Below are positions 52,177-60,057 of a stretch of DNA of 64,000 nucleotides, piece by piece. Source of the DNA: Ferdinandcohnia sp036965165 (GTDB taxonomy: Bacteria > Bacillota > Bacilli > Bacillales > Bacillaceae_L); assembly GCF_036965165.1 (NCBI RefSeq), contig NZ_JBALOX010000095.1, positions 11,190 through 75,189 on the forward strand, read 5' to 3'. Position numbers and translations under genes: made by a program. How positions within the stretch are numbered: the stretch's first letter is position 1; every line of letters begins with the position of its first letter. The notes below the pieces were generated by a model that ran no database searches, had not been told where the DNA came from, and worked only from the letters and a program-made list of their open reading frames with translations.

Positions 52177-53559
52177 TTATGCACCTAATTGTTGAGTTGG
52201 ACTTGAATATGTTTCCGTATCAAGTTCTTTTGTGATTCGACTCGTAAGCACACCTGCTGTCATACTGCCGCTTACATTAAGAGCTGTACGACCCATGTCA
52301 ATTAAAGGTTCAACAGAAATCAATAAACCAGCTAATGCAACAGGTAAATCAAGAGCTGACAATACAAGAATTGCAGCAAATGTTGCTCCTCCACCAACAC
52401 CAGCAACACCAAATGAGCTAATTGCAACAATCACTGTTACTGTTAAAATAAATGATGGGTCCAATGGATTGATTCCCACTGTAGGAGCAATCATCACAGC
52501 TAGCATCGCTGGATAAACACCCGCACAACCGTTTTGTCCAATGGAAAGCCCAAATGAACCAGCAAAGTTTGCAATTCCTTCTGAAACACCTAAATCATTT
52601 GTTTGTGCCTTAATGTTAAGCGGTAAGGTTCCTGCACTAGAGCGTGATGTGAAGGCAAATGTTAAAACAGGGAATGCCTTTTTCAAATAAGTGATTGGAC
52701 TTAGTCCTGCAAATGTAATCAATAATAAATGGATCGCAAATACAATCAATAATGCAACATAGGATGCGACGACAAATTTTCCAAGCTTGTAAATAGCACC
52801 ATAATCACTAGTAGCAGTCACACGTGTCATAATCGCAAGAACACCATAAGGAGTTAAGCGTAAAATAATTGTTACAACTCGCATGATAACTGAGTATAGT
52901 GCATCAATAATTTTCGCAAACAATTCCGCATTCTCAGGATCTTTACGACGAACTCCAAGAAAAGCCATCCCGATAAATGCCGCAAAAATAACAACTGCGA
53001 TTGTTGAAGTTGAACGAGCTCCAGTAAAATCTAGAAATGGGTTGGCAGGTAACAAATCAACAATTTGTTCAGGGAACGTTTTATCTTGAATACCCGCATA
53101 TCGTTCTTCAATATCTGCTCCTCTTGCTGTTTCCGCATCTCCAGCGTCGATTTGGATTGCTTCTAAATCAAATGCAACAGTTGTACCAATTCCAACAAGT
53201 GCTGATACTGCTGTTGTACCCACTAAGATCCCAAGGATTAGGAAGCTAATTTTTCCAATATTATTTGCCATTTTCATTTTTGTAAAAGCTGATACGATTG
53301 AAATGAAAACAAGTGGCATAACAATCATTTGTAAAAACTTCACATAACCATTTCCAACGATGTTATACCAACTAATAGACTCGGAAATAACTTCTGATCC
53401 AGCTCCATATATAAGCTGAAGGACAAGACCAAATACAATCCCTAAGCCAAGCGCTGCAAATACTCGCTTTGAAAACGAAACATGCTTTTTTTGCATATAA
53501 ACTAATAATAATAGTAATAAGACCATCAATACGATATTTACAAAACCAAGTAAACTCAT
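52177..53559 (-). CDS. tcyP: L-cystine:sodium/proton symporter TcyP
   Basis: The 460-residue protein is similar to B. subtilis TcyP in length and sequence: MQKKHVSFSKRVFAALGLGI, GYVKFLQMIVMPLVFISI, FAFTSRSSAGTLPLN and VEPLIDMGRTALNVSGSM. The last two are the substrate and cation signatures of dicarboxylate/amino acid:cation symporters (DAACS); the serine-rich motif is SSAGTLP. TcyP is the high-affinity cystine importer, controlled by the CymR repressor in B. subtilis; no CymR box was identified with confidence. It has its own promoter and terminator. Confidence 0.93.
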   Translation of the reverse strand: MSLLGFVNIVLMVLLLLLLVYMQKKHVSFSKRVFAALGLGIVFGLVLQLIYGAGSEVISESISWYNIVGNGYVKFLQMIVMPLVFISIVSAFTKMKMANNIGKISFLILGILVGTTAVSALVGIGTTVAFDLEAIQIDAGDAETARGADIEERYAGIQDKTFPEQIVDLLPANPFLDFTGARSTSTIAVVIFAAFIGMAFLGVRRKDPENAELFAKIIDALYSVIMRVVTIILRLTPYGVLAIMTRVTATSDYGAIYKLGKFVVASYVALLIVFAIHLLLITFAGLSPITYLKKAFPVLTFAFTSRSSAGTLPLNIKAQTNDLGVSEGIANFAGSFGLSIGQNGCAGVYPAMLAVMIAPTVGINPLDPSFILTVTVIVAISSFGVAGVGGGATFAAILVLSALDLPVALAGLLISVEPLIDMGRTALNVSGSMTAGVLTSRITKELDTETYSSPTQQLGA

Positions 53560-53593
53560 ATGGTTTTCCCCCTTTTATATATCAATGTATTAA

Positions 53594-53623
53594 AATATAA
53601 TTCAGTTTATACCAATCCGTCAA
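53594..53623 (-). promoter_or_regulatory. Sigma-A-type promoter of tcyP
   Basis: On the minus strand TTGACG (53623-53618) and TATATT (53599-53594) are 18 bases apart, 35 bases before the start codon. GGGGGAAAACC before the ATG is the ribosome site. Confidence 0.6.
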
Positions 53624-53667
53624 GTAAGAAATAACTCAATATAAAATAAAAGCGTTTCCAATTGAAA

Positions 53668-53699
53668 AACGTCTAGAATAGCTCTTCATTCTAGACGTT
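53668..53699 (-). terminator. Terminator of the VWA-like gene
   Basis: AACGTCTAGAAT/ATTCTAGACGTT stem with AGCTCTTC loop; on the minus strand TTTTTC follows. Confidence 0.8.
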
Positions 53700-53711
53700 T
53701 AACACTATCCA

Positions 53712-54152
53712 TTATGCAACTTTTATCGCTTTTCCAAATGGTACTTTCGGTACATAATCATCAGGTACGAGCCAAAACACTTCAGCATGAACATCCAACT
53801 CATCGTAAAAATAACCGGTGACATCTGTTATATAAAACAAGGTGTCAATCTTCTCTTCATCTGCCCATTCAAGCACTTCCGTATAGGAGGACTTTCCATG
53901 CGTATAATATTTAATAGTAGGGTTCTGTATTGGTGTGATGCTTCTTATTTTGAAATCAGCTTGGACAAGCTGTGATTCTGGGACCATTTCACCAAAGAAT
54001 TTTATGATATTGTTTATCAAAATAGATCGCACCTGATTGGTCGAAATATCAATGGCTAGCGCAATCTTCTTGTCTTTTCGATCCTTAAGTAAACCCATTA
54101 GTGACCTTTGCCATCTCATGTGCGCATTCAACTCCTCATGCTTAATCACCAA
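53712..54152 (-). pseudogene. VWA-like protein, C-terminal remnant (DUF2201 type)
   Basis: The 146-residue frame matches only the C-terminal VWA-like part of DUF2201-type proteins: KKIALAIDISTNQVRSILINN, IDTLFYITDVTGYF, VHAEVFWLVPDDYVPKVPFGK. The usual N-terminal metallopeptidase-like half (about 250 residues) is absent, and the normal MIDAS sequence D-x-S-x-S is degraded to DISTN. In-frame codons continue upstream only to a TGA near 54205, with no good start. It is probably a decayed gene, though a short functional form cannot be excluded. It still has a good terminator. Confidence 0.65.
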
Positions 54153-54291
54153 AGGATTGCTTTCACTTTTCTCCTTGGCTACTCTATTTTGTCACGTTTT
54201 CCGACCAAATATGAACCATTCAACTAACAATACTTGGATAGCGTATTCACATACCTACAGGCAAAACTATCAAATATTGGGGGAATGAAAA

Positions 54292-54570
54292 ATGATGATT
54301 TCAAAGCAAGAATTACTTAATAAACTTGCAGCAAATAACGGAATTGGTTTTGTTGAAATTAATGGAGTCCTACATGAAATTAGACTAGTGAATGGTATTC
54401 AAATTGCTTTTTCAGGTGCATGTTGGAAGTGGAAGCAAACTGAAATGCCGTCAGCCCACGGTGACTATAATGTGTTAACAGATGTTCTTGTTGAAGAAGA
54501 CCCGATTATACCAAGATTTCCAACACAGGATTCATATGATTTTTACAAAACGGTTAGTGATTATTCATAA
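54292..54570 (+). CDS. Hypothetical 92-residue protein
   Basis: GGGGGAATG precedes ATG 54292 (or the next ATG, 54295). The protein is soluble: SKQELLNKLAANNGIGFVEI at the start, then NGIQIAFSGACWKWKQTEMP, and an acidic C-terminal half (VLVEEDPIIPRFP). No family is recognised. It is followed after 73 bases by a thioredoxin-fold gene on the same strand. Confidence 0.6.
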   Translation: MMISKQELLNKLAANNGIGFVEINGVLHEIRLVNGIQIAFSGACWKWKQTEMPSAHGDYNVLTDVLVEEDPIIPRFPTQDSYDFYKTVSDYS

Positions 54571-54643
54571 GCATCTTAGTGGTATGATATTCCTTAATCA
54601 TTTATAGTAAATGCAGATAAGAAATTTTGAGGAGGAATACATA

Positions 54644-55204
54644 ATGGCAAATTTAAAACCTTGGTTTGAAAAAGGCATGAACCAGTACGACTACATTAAC
54701 AGCATGCAAGTTCACAAAGAAAACCTCTTAAAAGTATATAATCAGTTTCAATTGGAGGAATCCGATAAAGAATTACTTCAGGCACTTCAAGAAAAGGAAT
54801 TAAAAGCAATCATTTTAGCTGCTGATTGGTGTGGAGACGCAATGGTCAATCTTCCTATCCTAATGAGGGTTGCGGATGAGGCATTGCTAGAAACTCGTTA
54901 TTTAATTCGCGATGAAAATTTAGAGCTAATGGATCAGTATTTAACAAACGGAAAGTCCCGTTCAATACCAATCATTATTTTCGTGAATAAAGACTTTGAA
55001 GAGGTTGGCAAATGGGGGCCAAGGGCAGCTGAGGCTCAAGCTATTGCGGATGAATTAAAGGTAAATGTTCCTGATAAAGAGTCCCCTGAATACGATGCTG
55101 CATTTAAAGCATTTATTAAATCATTTACCGAACGTATCACAACAGACAAAGCGCTTTGGAATGACATTAAAAATAGCATGATTTCTATTTTGAAAAACGC
55201 ATAA
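54644..55204 (+). CDS. Thioredoxin-family protein
   Basis: GAGGAGG sits before ATG 54644; an earlier in-frame ATG (54611) has no such site. About 186 residues. The active site in LAADWCGDAMVNLPILMRVA has a single cysteine (WCGDA in place of WCGPC), so it cannot act as a dithiol thioredoxin. SIPIIIFVNKDFEEVGKWGP contains the cis-Pro loop. Such single-Cys members of the family are found in many Bacillus species; bacillithiol-dependent reduction is an inference. Confidence 0.85.
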   Translation: MANLKPWFEKGMNQYDYINSMQVHKENLLKVYNQFQLEESDKELLQALQEKELKAIILAADWCGDAMVNLPILMRVADEALLETRYLIRDENLELMDQYLTNGKSRSIPIIIFVNKDFEEVGKWGPRAAEAQAIADELKVNVPDKESPEYDAAFKAFIKSFTERITTDKALWNDIKNSMISILKNA

Positions 55205-55234
55205 TATTCGGGCCTAAAAACATATACTATTCCT

Positions 55235-55305
55235 AAGACCGTCCACCACTTCCAACTTCGCTTCGTTGCGGGACTAACCAGATCGGAATTGTGGGCGGTC
55301 TTTTT
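55235..55305. terminator. Terminator between two convergent genes
   Basis: AAGACCGTCCAC (55235-55246) pairs with GTGGGCGGTCTT (55291-55302), followed by TTTTT on the plus strand. The minus-strand membrane protein gene ends at 55312, so it may serve both directions. Confidence 0.7.
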
Positions 55306-55311
55306 GTATGT

Positions 55312-55812
55312 TCAAAGGGGAAGGAATAAATGTATCAGGAATACAAAGGTAAATATAAAGGCCGTTGTATAATGAAATTTCCGCCGAAACCCGGAGGACT
55401 TTTTATGACGTTTATACCCTGCAAAAAGAGTCAACGTGAGACAAAGTATCGCTAAAATCCCACTAATAATCTTCGAGTTTGAAAATCCTACGATATCACC
55501 GAGTTTGACAAGCATGATCCCTCCATGAAACACAATCAAAATCGTCCCAAAAACGGCTAGCTTGATATGAGACTTCATCATATGGCGTGACATCTTTGCA
55601 AGTGCAATTTTTAGTTTTCGAACCTTCGTCCTGCGAATGACAAGAAAGATAAAATACATATTTACATTCACAAAAAAGAGGAGGATTGCAAATTGGGCAA
55701 AAACCTGCCCTAATGTGACAAGCTGTGAGTCATGGGTTCTAAAGATCCATATGTATATAAACGTACTTAATACGAGTAATCCATTTAAGAAAATCCAAAT
55801 ATAATAGGCCAT
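55312..55812 (-). CDS. Membrane protein with four to five helices and conserved-looking histidines
   Basis: The 166-residue protein has a helix at the very start (IWIFLNGLLVLSTFIYIWIF), a second helix (FAILLFFVNVNMYFIFLVI), a basic loop (RRTKVRKLKIALAKMSRH), then KLAVFGTILIVFHGGIMLV and a last helix with FHYTTAFIFTFVFLIHLFL. Histidines placed within helices resemble cytochrome b-type or ferric-reductase-like membrane domains, but heme binding is only suggested. AGGGGAGGG lies before the ATG. No family is named. Confidence 0.65.
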   Translation of the reverse strand: MAYYIWIFLNGLLVLSTFIYIWIFRTHDSQLVTLGQVFAQFAILLFFVNVNMYFIFLVIRRTKVRKLKIALAKMSRHMMKSHIKLAVFGTILIVFHGGIMLVKLGDIVGFSNSKIISGILAILCLTLTLFAGYKRHKKSSGFRRKFHYTTAFIFTFVFLIHLFLPL

Positions 55813-55962
55813 CTCGTCCCTCCCCTACTATCTTTTTACTCAGTTTACCAGATGGTTTTTAATTGTGAAGTGTGGTTCCTCACTTTGAGGATGTTTTGTG
55901 GTTCGCATCCTCCTCTAAACATGCTAGAATTGAGGGTAAGATCTTGAATGGAGGTAAATCAA

Positions 55963-56193
55963 ATGTCTACTTGTAATATCGATCACTCAAAAGAGGTTGT
56001 GATCAAAAAGCTCCAAAGCCAAGAAAGCTTTTTGCCGAAAGAACTTTACAACAAAGCGGCCCAATTTCTAGAACCAGAACACACCCAGCACACACTAAAC
56101 GAATTATTTCACCTGTTAAAAAAATATGATTTAGCATCTGAAGAAGAACAACAAAAACGAAATATAGCAATAGAAGAACTCTTTCAAGCATAA
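55963..56193 (+). CDS. Small hypothetical protein, 76 residues
   Basis: GGAGG before ATG 55963 sets the start; an in-frame ATG five codons upstream (55948) overlaps that site. The protein is soluble and charged: STCNIDHSKEVVIKKLQSQE, PKELYNKAAQFLEPEHTQHT, LHLLKKYDLASEEEQQ. It resembles short group-specific Bacillus proteins, possibly helical. It has a perfect terminator right after it. The function is unknown. Confidence 0.75.
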   Translation: MSTCNIDHSKEVVIKKLQSQESFLPKELYNKAAQFLEPEHTQHTLNELFHLLKKYDLASEEEQQKRNIAIEELFQA

Positions 56194-56194
56194 G

Positions 56195-56226
56195 AAAGGC
56201 ACCACAAATGTGGTGCCTTTTGTTTT
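56195..56226. terminator. Bidirectional terminator between the small protein gene and recQ
   Basis: AAAGGCACCAC/GTGGTGCCTTT stem with AAAT loop, with T-run on the plus strand. Confidence 0.85.
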
Positions 56227-56227
56227 T

Positions 56228-58015
56228 CTATTCTACTACTGCACTTCTCTCATCAACATATTTACGAATCGCAGTTAAGAAATCTTCGCCATACCGCTCA
56301 AGCTTGGTCTGGGCAACCCCTTTAATTTCAAGCAACTCTTTTTCGTCTGTCGGAGCTACTTCACTCATTTCACGTAATGTACTATCCGAGAAGACAATAT
56401 ACGGTGGTACACCATCACGGTTAGATATATTTTTACGTACCTCCCGAAGGATTTCAAATAACGTATTGTCGGTAACAACCTGCTTTTTCTTTATCTGTTC
56501 TTTCTTATAAATTTTGAGCTCACCTTTTAGAACAGGTAATGCTTTTGCATCAAGAATAAGCACGGGATATTGTGAGTTGGTCAGCTTGACATACCCTTCT
56601 GCAGCCAAAAAGTCGATTAAGCCGACGATTTGTTTTTCTGAATACTGCTTTAATAAGCCGTATGTAGACAAGGACGTAAATCCAAACTCTAGGATTTTTT
56701 TGTTCCTTGACCCCTTTAACACCTGAGAAACCAATGTCTTCCCATAGCGCTCCTTCATCCTCTTGATACAAGAGAACACCATAAGCGCCTCAGTAGTCAC
56801 ATCGATTTTTTCACGGTCGTCTTTACAATTGAAACAACGACCACATTCAACGCTCTCTGTCTCACCGAAATATTCCAAAATGTAGCTTTGTAAGCAATTT
56901 TCCGTGTGACAGTAGTCAATCATTTGCTGGAGTTTGTGATATTCCTGCTCTTTTTTTCCATCATCCATCGTGGATTGCTCAATTAGGAATTTTTGTAGCT
57001 GGATATCCTGCGATGCAAATAATAGATAACAATCACTTTTTTCGCCATCCCGTCCTGCTCGTCCCGCTTCTTGGTAGTAGGCTTCAATATTTTTCGGAAG
57101 ATTATAGTGAATGACGTATCTTACATTACTTTTATCAATCCCCATCCCGAATGCATTAGTTGCAATCATCACATTCACCGTGTCGAATAGGAAATCCTCC
57201 TGTGCCTGTTTCCTCTCCTCGTCTGAAAGACCGGCATGATATTTCCCTACCAAAAACCCATCCTTTTCTAAAAATGAATGTAGTTCATTTACTTCCCTAC
57301 GAGTTGCAGCGTACACAATTCCAGACTGATTTTTATTCTCTTGTAAAAAGCTTTTGACAAAATCTCGCTTGTTTTCACCTTTTAACACATTAAAGGTTAA
57401 ATTATCTCTAGCAAACCCTGTGATAAATACAGCATAAGGCTCAATCTGAAGCTGGCTGCAAATATCCTCTTTTACCTCAACCGTTGCGGTTGCAGTTAAT
57501 GCTGCTACAACCGGCTTTGATGGCAGTTCTGCAATCATATAATGGATATTTCGGTAGCTTGGTCTGAAATCATGCCCCCATTGAGAAATACAATGCGCTT
57601 CATCAACAGCAATCATAGAAATCGGGATGGACGATAAAAGAGATCGAAACCCCGAGGAATCGAGCCGTTCTGGTGCAATATAAATAATTTTATAGCGGCC
57701 AGCCCGCGCATCCTGTAATCTCTCCTGAATTTCCTGTATCGAAATACTACTATTAATATATGTTGCTGAAACACCTACACTGAGCAATGTATCTACCTGG
57801 TCCTTCATCAATGAGATTAATGGAGAAATGACAATCGTTGTTCCCTCAAAGATCAAAGCCGGGATTTGATAACATAATGACTTTCCGCCACCAGTAGGCA
57901 TAATGGCTAATGTATCGTTTCCTTGTAAAATATTCTCGATAATGGATTCCTGTCCGGGTCTAAAGGACGGATAACCGAAATACGACTGTAAAACTTGTTT
58001 TGCTTGTTCAATCAT
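56228..58015 (-). CDS. recQ: ATP-dependent DNA helicase RecQ
   Basis: ATG 58015 follows AAAAGGTG; an in-frame start further upstream (58090) has no site. About 595 residues. Domain order: SF2 helicase core with FRPGQESII, Walker A MPTGGGKS, Walker B as DEAH (VDEAHCISQWGHDFR) and motif VI QEAGRAGRDG; a four-cysteine zinc segment (CHTENCLQ and CGRCFNC) near residue 380; winged-helix RQC; and a C-terminal HRDC domain (DSTLREMSEVAPTDEKEL). RecQ unwinds DNA for repair and recombination. No neighbouring repair genes are seen. Confidence 0.93.
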   Translation of the reverse strand: MIEQAKQVLQSYFGYPSFRPGQESIIENILQGNDTLAIMPTGGGKSLCYQIPALIFEGTTIVISPLISLMKDQVDTLLSVGVSATYINSSISIQEIQERLQDARAGRYKIIYIAPERLDSSGFRSLLSSIPISMIAVDEAHCISQWGHDFRPSYRNIHYMIAELPSKPVVAALTATATVEVKEDICSQLQIEPYAVFITGFARDNLTFNVLKGENKRDFVKSFLQENKNQSGIVYAATRREVNELHSFLEKDGFLVGKYHAGLSDEERKQAQEDFLFDTVNVMIATNAFGMGIDKSNVRYVIHYNLPKNIEAYYQEAGRAGRDGEKSDCYLLFASQDIQLQKFLIEQSTMDDGKKEQEYHKLQQMIDYCHTENCLQSYILEYFGETESVECGRCFNCKDDREKIDVTTEALMVFSCIKRMKERYGKTLVSQVLKGSRNKKILEFGFTSLSTYGLLKQYSEKQIVGLIDFLAAEGYVKLTNSQYPVLILDAKALPVLKGELKIYKKEQIKKKQVVTDNTLFEILREVRKNISNRDGVPPYIVFSDSTLREMSEVAPTDEKELLEIKGVAQTKLERYGEDFLTAIRKYVDERSAVVE

Positions 58016-58157
58016 AAAAAAACACCTTTTTTTATTTATTTTACTGAATTTGGTAAAAATGTGCGTTTGACGTAGTGTACTACCCCACATGTCCGAGTCA
58101 CTTCTAGCATACTATACAGTGTGGTGTTAGCTCCTTATTCTTTATCTGTTCGTGTTA

Positions 58158-58187
58158 GGAAGTGAGAAATCACTTCCTCTTTTTTTG
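58158..58187 (+). terminator. Orphan terminator upstream of the YeiH gene
   Basis: GGAAGTGA/TCACTTCC stem with GAAA loop, then TCTTTTTTT. No gene ends here on the plus strand. Confidence 0.65.
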
Positions 58188-58328
58188 GCCAACACGATGT
58201 GGATCACAAAGACACGCCACTCGAAACGTGGCGATTCTAATTCTTTTATCAAGCTTAAGTTAATTATAAAGGAAGAAGATAAAGGTGGGAAGGGTGCTCA
58301 CCCTGTGATAAGATAAAGTTAGAAATCT

Positions 58329-59399
58329 ATGTTAAGGATGAGGCACGTGAGCAATGCAAATCTACAAGTATCACAATCTTATGAAAAAAAATCTTTCTTA
58401 ATTGATCATTCACTCTCACTTCGAAATAAACTGCCTGGTGTCGCACTTGTTTTTATAATCGGTGTTTTGGCTAATTCTTTGGGTAGAGATTTCCCATTAA
58501 TCGGCGGAGCAGTGATGGCCATTATCATCGGCATCCTTGTCCGAAACTTTTTACGTATACCCGCTATTTATACAGAAGGAATCTCCTATACGTTAAAGAC
58601 CTTATTGAAAACGGCAATTGTTCTTCTCGGATTCGGTCTTAGTTTTGTCAGTATTTTTCAACTCGGATTTGAGGCGATCCTTTTAGTAATAGTAGCGGTT
58701 TTAGCAGGAATTTTGTTTACGTTTATTCTGGCAAAGCTATTTAAGCTGGAAGGAAATATTCCCTTACTCGTTTCACTGGGTACCGCGATTTGTGGGGCAA
58801 CCGCAATCGTGACATCAAGCCCGATTGTTCGTGCAAAAGAGGAAGAAACAGCTTATGCGATTAATACAATCTTTGCTTTTAATGTGTTGGCGGTATTATT
58901 TTACCCTCTTATAGGACAACTTTTTTCAATGCCGGACCATATTTTTGGAATGTGGGCAGGTGTCGCGATCCATGATACTTCATCGGTTGTTGCTGCGGGG
59001 TATAGTTATAGCAGTGCTGCAGGAGATACATCCGTTGTGATCAAATTAATTCGAACACTTATGTTTGTTCCCGTGACTCTGATTCTGTCAATCTTTATTT
59101 CATTGAAATCAAGTGGGAATAATACAAACAAGGTGAAAATAAACAGGATATTTCCTACTTTTATTTTATTTTTCGCTGGGGCCGTTGCACTGAACACGAT
59201 TTTTTCGCTTCCAACTTCACTTACAAGTGTAACGGACGGAGTAGCGAAATTCTTAATTCTTATGGTAATGGCAAGCGTTGGATTAGGTACAGATTTTAAA
59301 AAGATTAAATCCATTGGTCTACGCCCTTTATTTGTTGGATTAATTTCATCTGTAATGATGGGATTGTTAACTTTAACCATCATTCTTCTCCTATATTAA
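58329..59399 (+). CDS. YeiH/UPF0324-family putative sulfate exporter
   Basis: The frame from ATG 58329 has 356 residues; GTG 58347 with AAGGATGAGG upstream is an equally likely start. About ten membrane helices. Family motifs are IIGILVRNFLRIPAIYTEGI, KTAIVLLGFGLSFVSI, GTAICGATAIVTSSPIVRAK and AGVAIHDTSSVVAAGYSYS. YeiH-type proteins are predicted anion (sulfate) exporters. In other genomes a LysR regulator is next to the gene; none is here. Confidence 0.9.
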   Translation: MLRMRHVSNANLQVSQSYEKKSFLIDHSLSLRNKLPGVALVFIIGVLANSLGRDFPLIGGAVMAIIIGILVRNFLRIPAIYTEGISYTLKTLLKTAIVLLGFGLSFVSIFQLGFEAILLVIVAVLAGILFTFILAKLFKLEGNIPLLVSLGTAICGATAIVTSSPIVRAKEEETAYAINTIFAFNVLAVLFYPLIGQLFSMPDHIFGMWAGVAIHDTSSVVAAGYSYSSAAGDTSVVIKLIRTLMFVPVTLILSIFISLKSSGNNTNKVKINRIFPTFILFFAGAVALNTIFSLPTSLTSVTDGVAKFLILMVMASVGLGTDFKKIKSIGLRPLFVGLISSVMMGLLTLTIILLLY

Positions 59400-59401
59400 G
59401 G

Positions 59402-59433
59402 AAAAGTTGGGAGCTCATTTCCCAACTTTTTTT
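59402..59433. terminator. Terminator between the YeiH gene and the downstream minus-strand gene
   Basis: AAAAGTTGGGA/TCCCAACTTTT stem around GCTCATT, with seven T on the plus strand. Confidence 0.8.
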
Positions 59434-59837
59434 CGTTCCTCCAAAATATCACAAATCATTTGAATATGGAATGATGCCCATGCTTTTTCACGAAAGTGTA
59501 AAATGACTGTGAAAAAAAGCAGGAAAAAATAAAGGATGGTGAAAAGAATTAAATAAAAATATCCTCTTCCAAACAGGAATTTTTGCAATTGGTTGGCGAA
59601 AAGGAACAAGAACCACGGAATGGCGGTGATTAAGATGGGAATGATGCCAGAACCATTTTGTTCCTTTAACATCCGGTAATAAATGATTTTTAAGGTTTGC
59701 GAGTCAATTCCTTGGTAAAAGTGCTGGATTTTACGCACTTCCTCCATTTCCTTTAAATGTTTAAAGCTTCGATCCTTCCGCGCATTACTTTTTAGCTTTA
59801 AATAGATTTTATGTGCATCTCCACGAAATGAAAACAA
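59415..59837 (-). CDS. Hypothetical two-helix membrane protein
   Basis: The protein has an N-terminal charged part (KIYLKLKSNARKDRSFKHLK) and two membrane helices in the middle (GIIPILITAIPWFLFLF; YFYLILFTILYFFLLFF). It ends in a soluble tail with WASFHIQMICDILEERKK. The open frame continues to 59852, but TTG 59837 follows GAGGGTG and is the most likely start. No family is recognised. The gene overlaps the convergent terminator. Confidence 0.6.
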   Translation of the reverse strand: MFSFRGDAHKIYLKLKSNARKDRSFKHLKEMEEVRKIQHFYQGIDSQTLKIIYYRMLKEQNGSGIIPILITAIPWFLFLFANQLQKFLFGRGYFYLILFTILYFFLLFFTVILHFREKAWASFHIQMICDILEERKKVGK

Positions 59838-59897
59838 TTGCAACACCCTCAAAAATTAGACATTATTTTAACAGTTTCCCCAGTATTGCCCATGAAA

Positions 59898-59925
59898 ATG
59901 CCCCCAAATATAGGTTTGGGGGCAT
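59898..59925 (-). terminator. Hairpin terminator downstream of the molybdoenzyme gene
   Basis: Perfect 11-base stem ATGCCCCCAAA/TTTGGGGGCAT; on the minus strand TTTTC follows. Confidence 0.75.
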
Positions 59926-59932
59926 TAAATTG

Positions 59933-60057
59933 ATGTCTAGCTTCAGGCGCCATCAACTTGAGGTCACAAGTCAATCGCTTCGGAAAGCAAATGGCGCCTT
60001 CTGTCAGCGTTTTTCTTGTGCTTGTCGCCGATATGCGGTCGCCTTCCGCTTTTCTTC
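59933..60057 (-). repeat. Bacillus-type intergenic repeat (GTCTAGCTTCAGGCGCC family)
   Basis: The segment begins TGTCTAGCTTCAGGCGCCAT and ends with CTTGTCGCCGATATGCGGTC, then GCCTTCCGCTTTTC, directly at the stop codon of the molybdoenzyme gene. This pattern (GTCTAGCTxCAGxGCC...CTTGTCGCCG...GCGCTTTTC) is known as a dispersed repeat in many Bacillus genomes. Inverted repeats GGCGCCAT (59946-59953) and ATGGCGCC (59991-59998) can fold. Only one copy is in the window. Confidence 0.7.
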
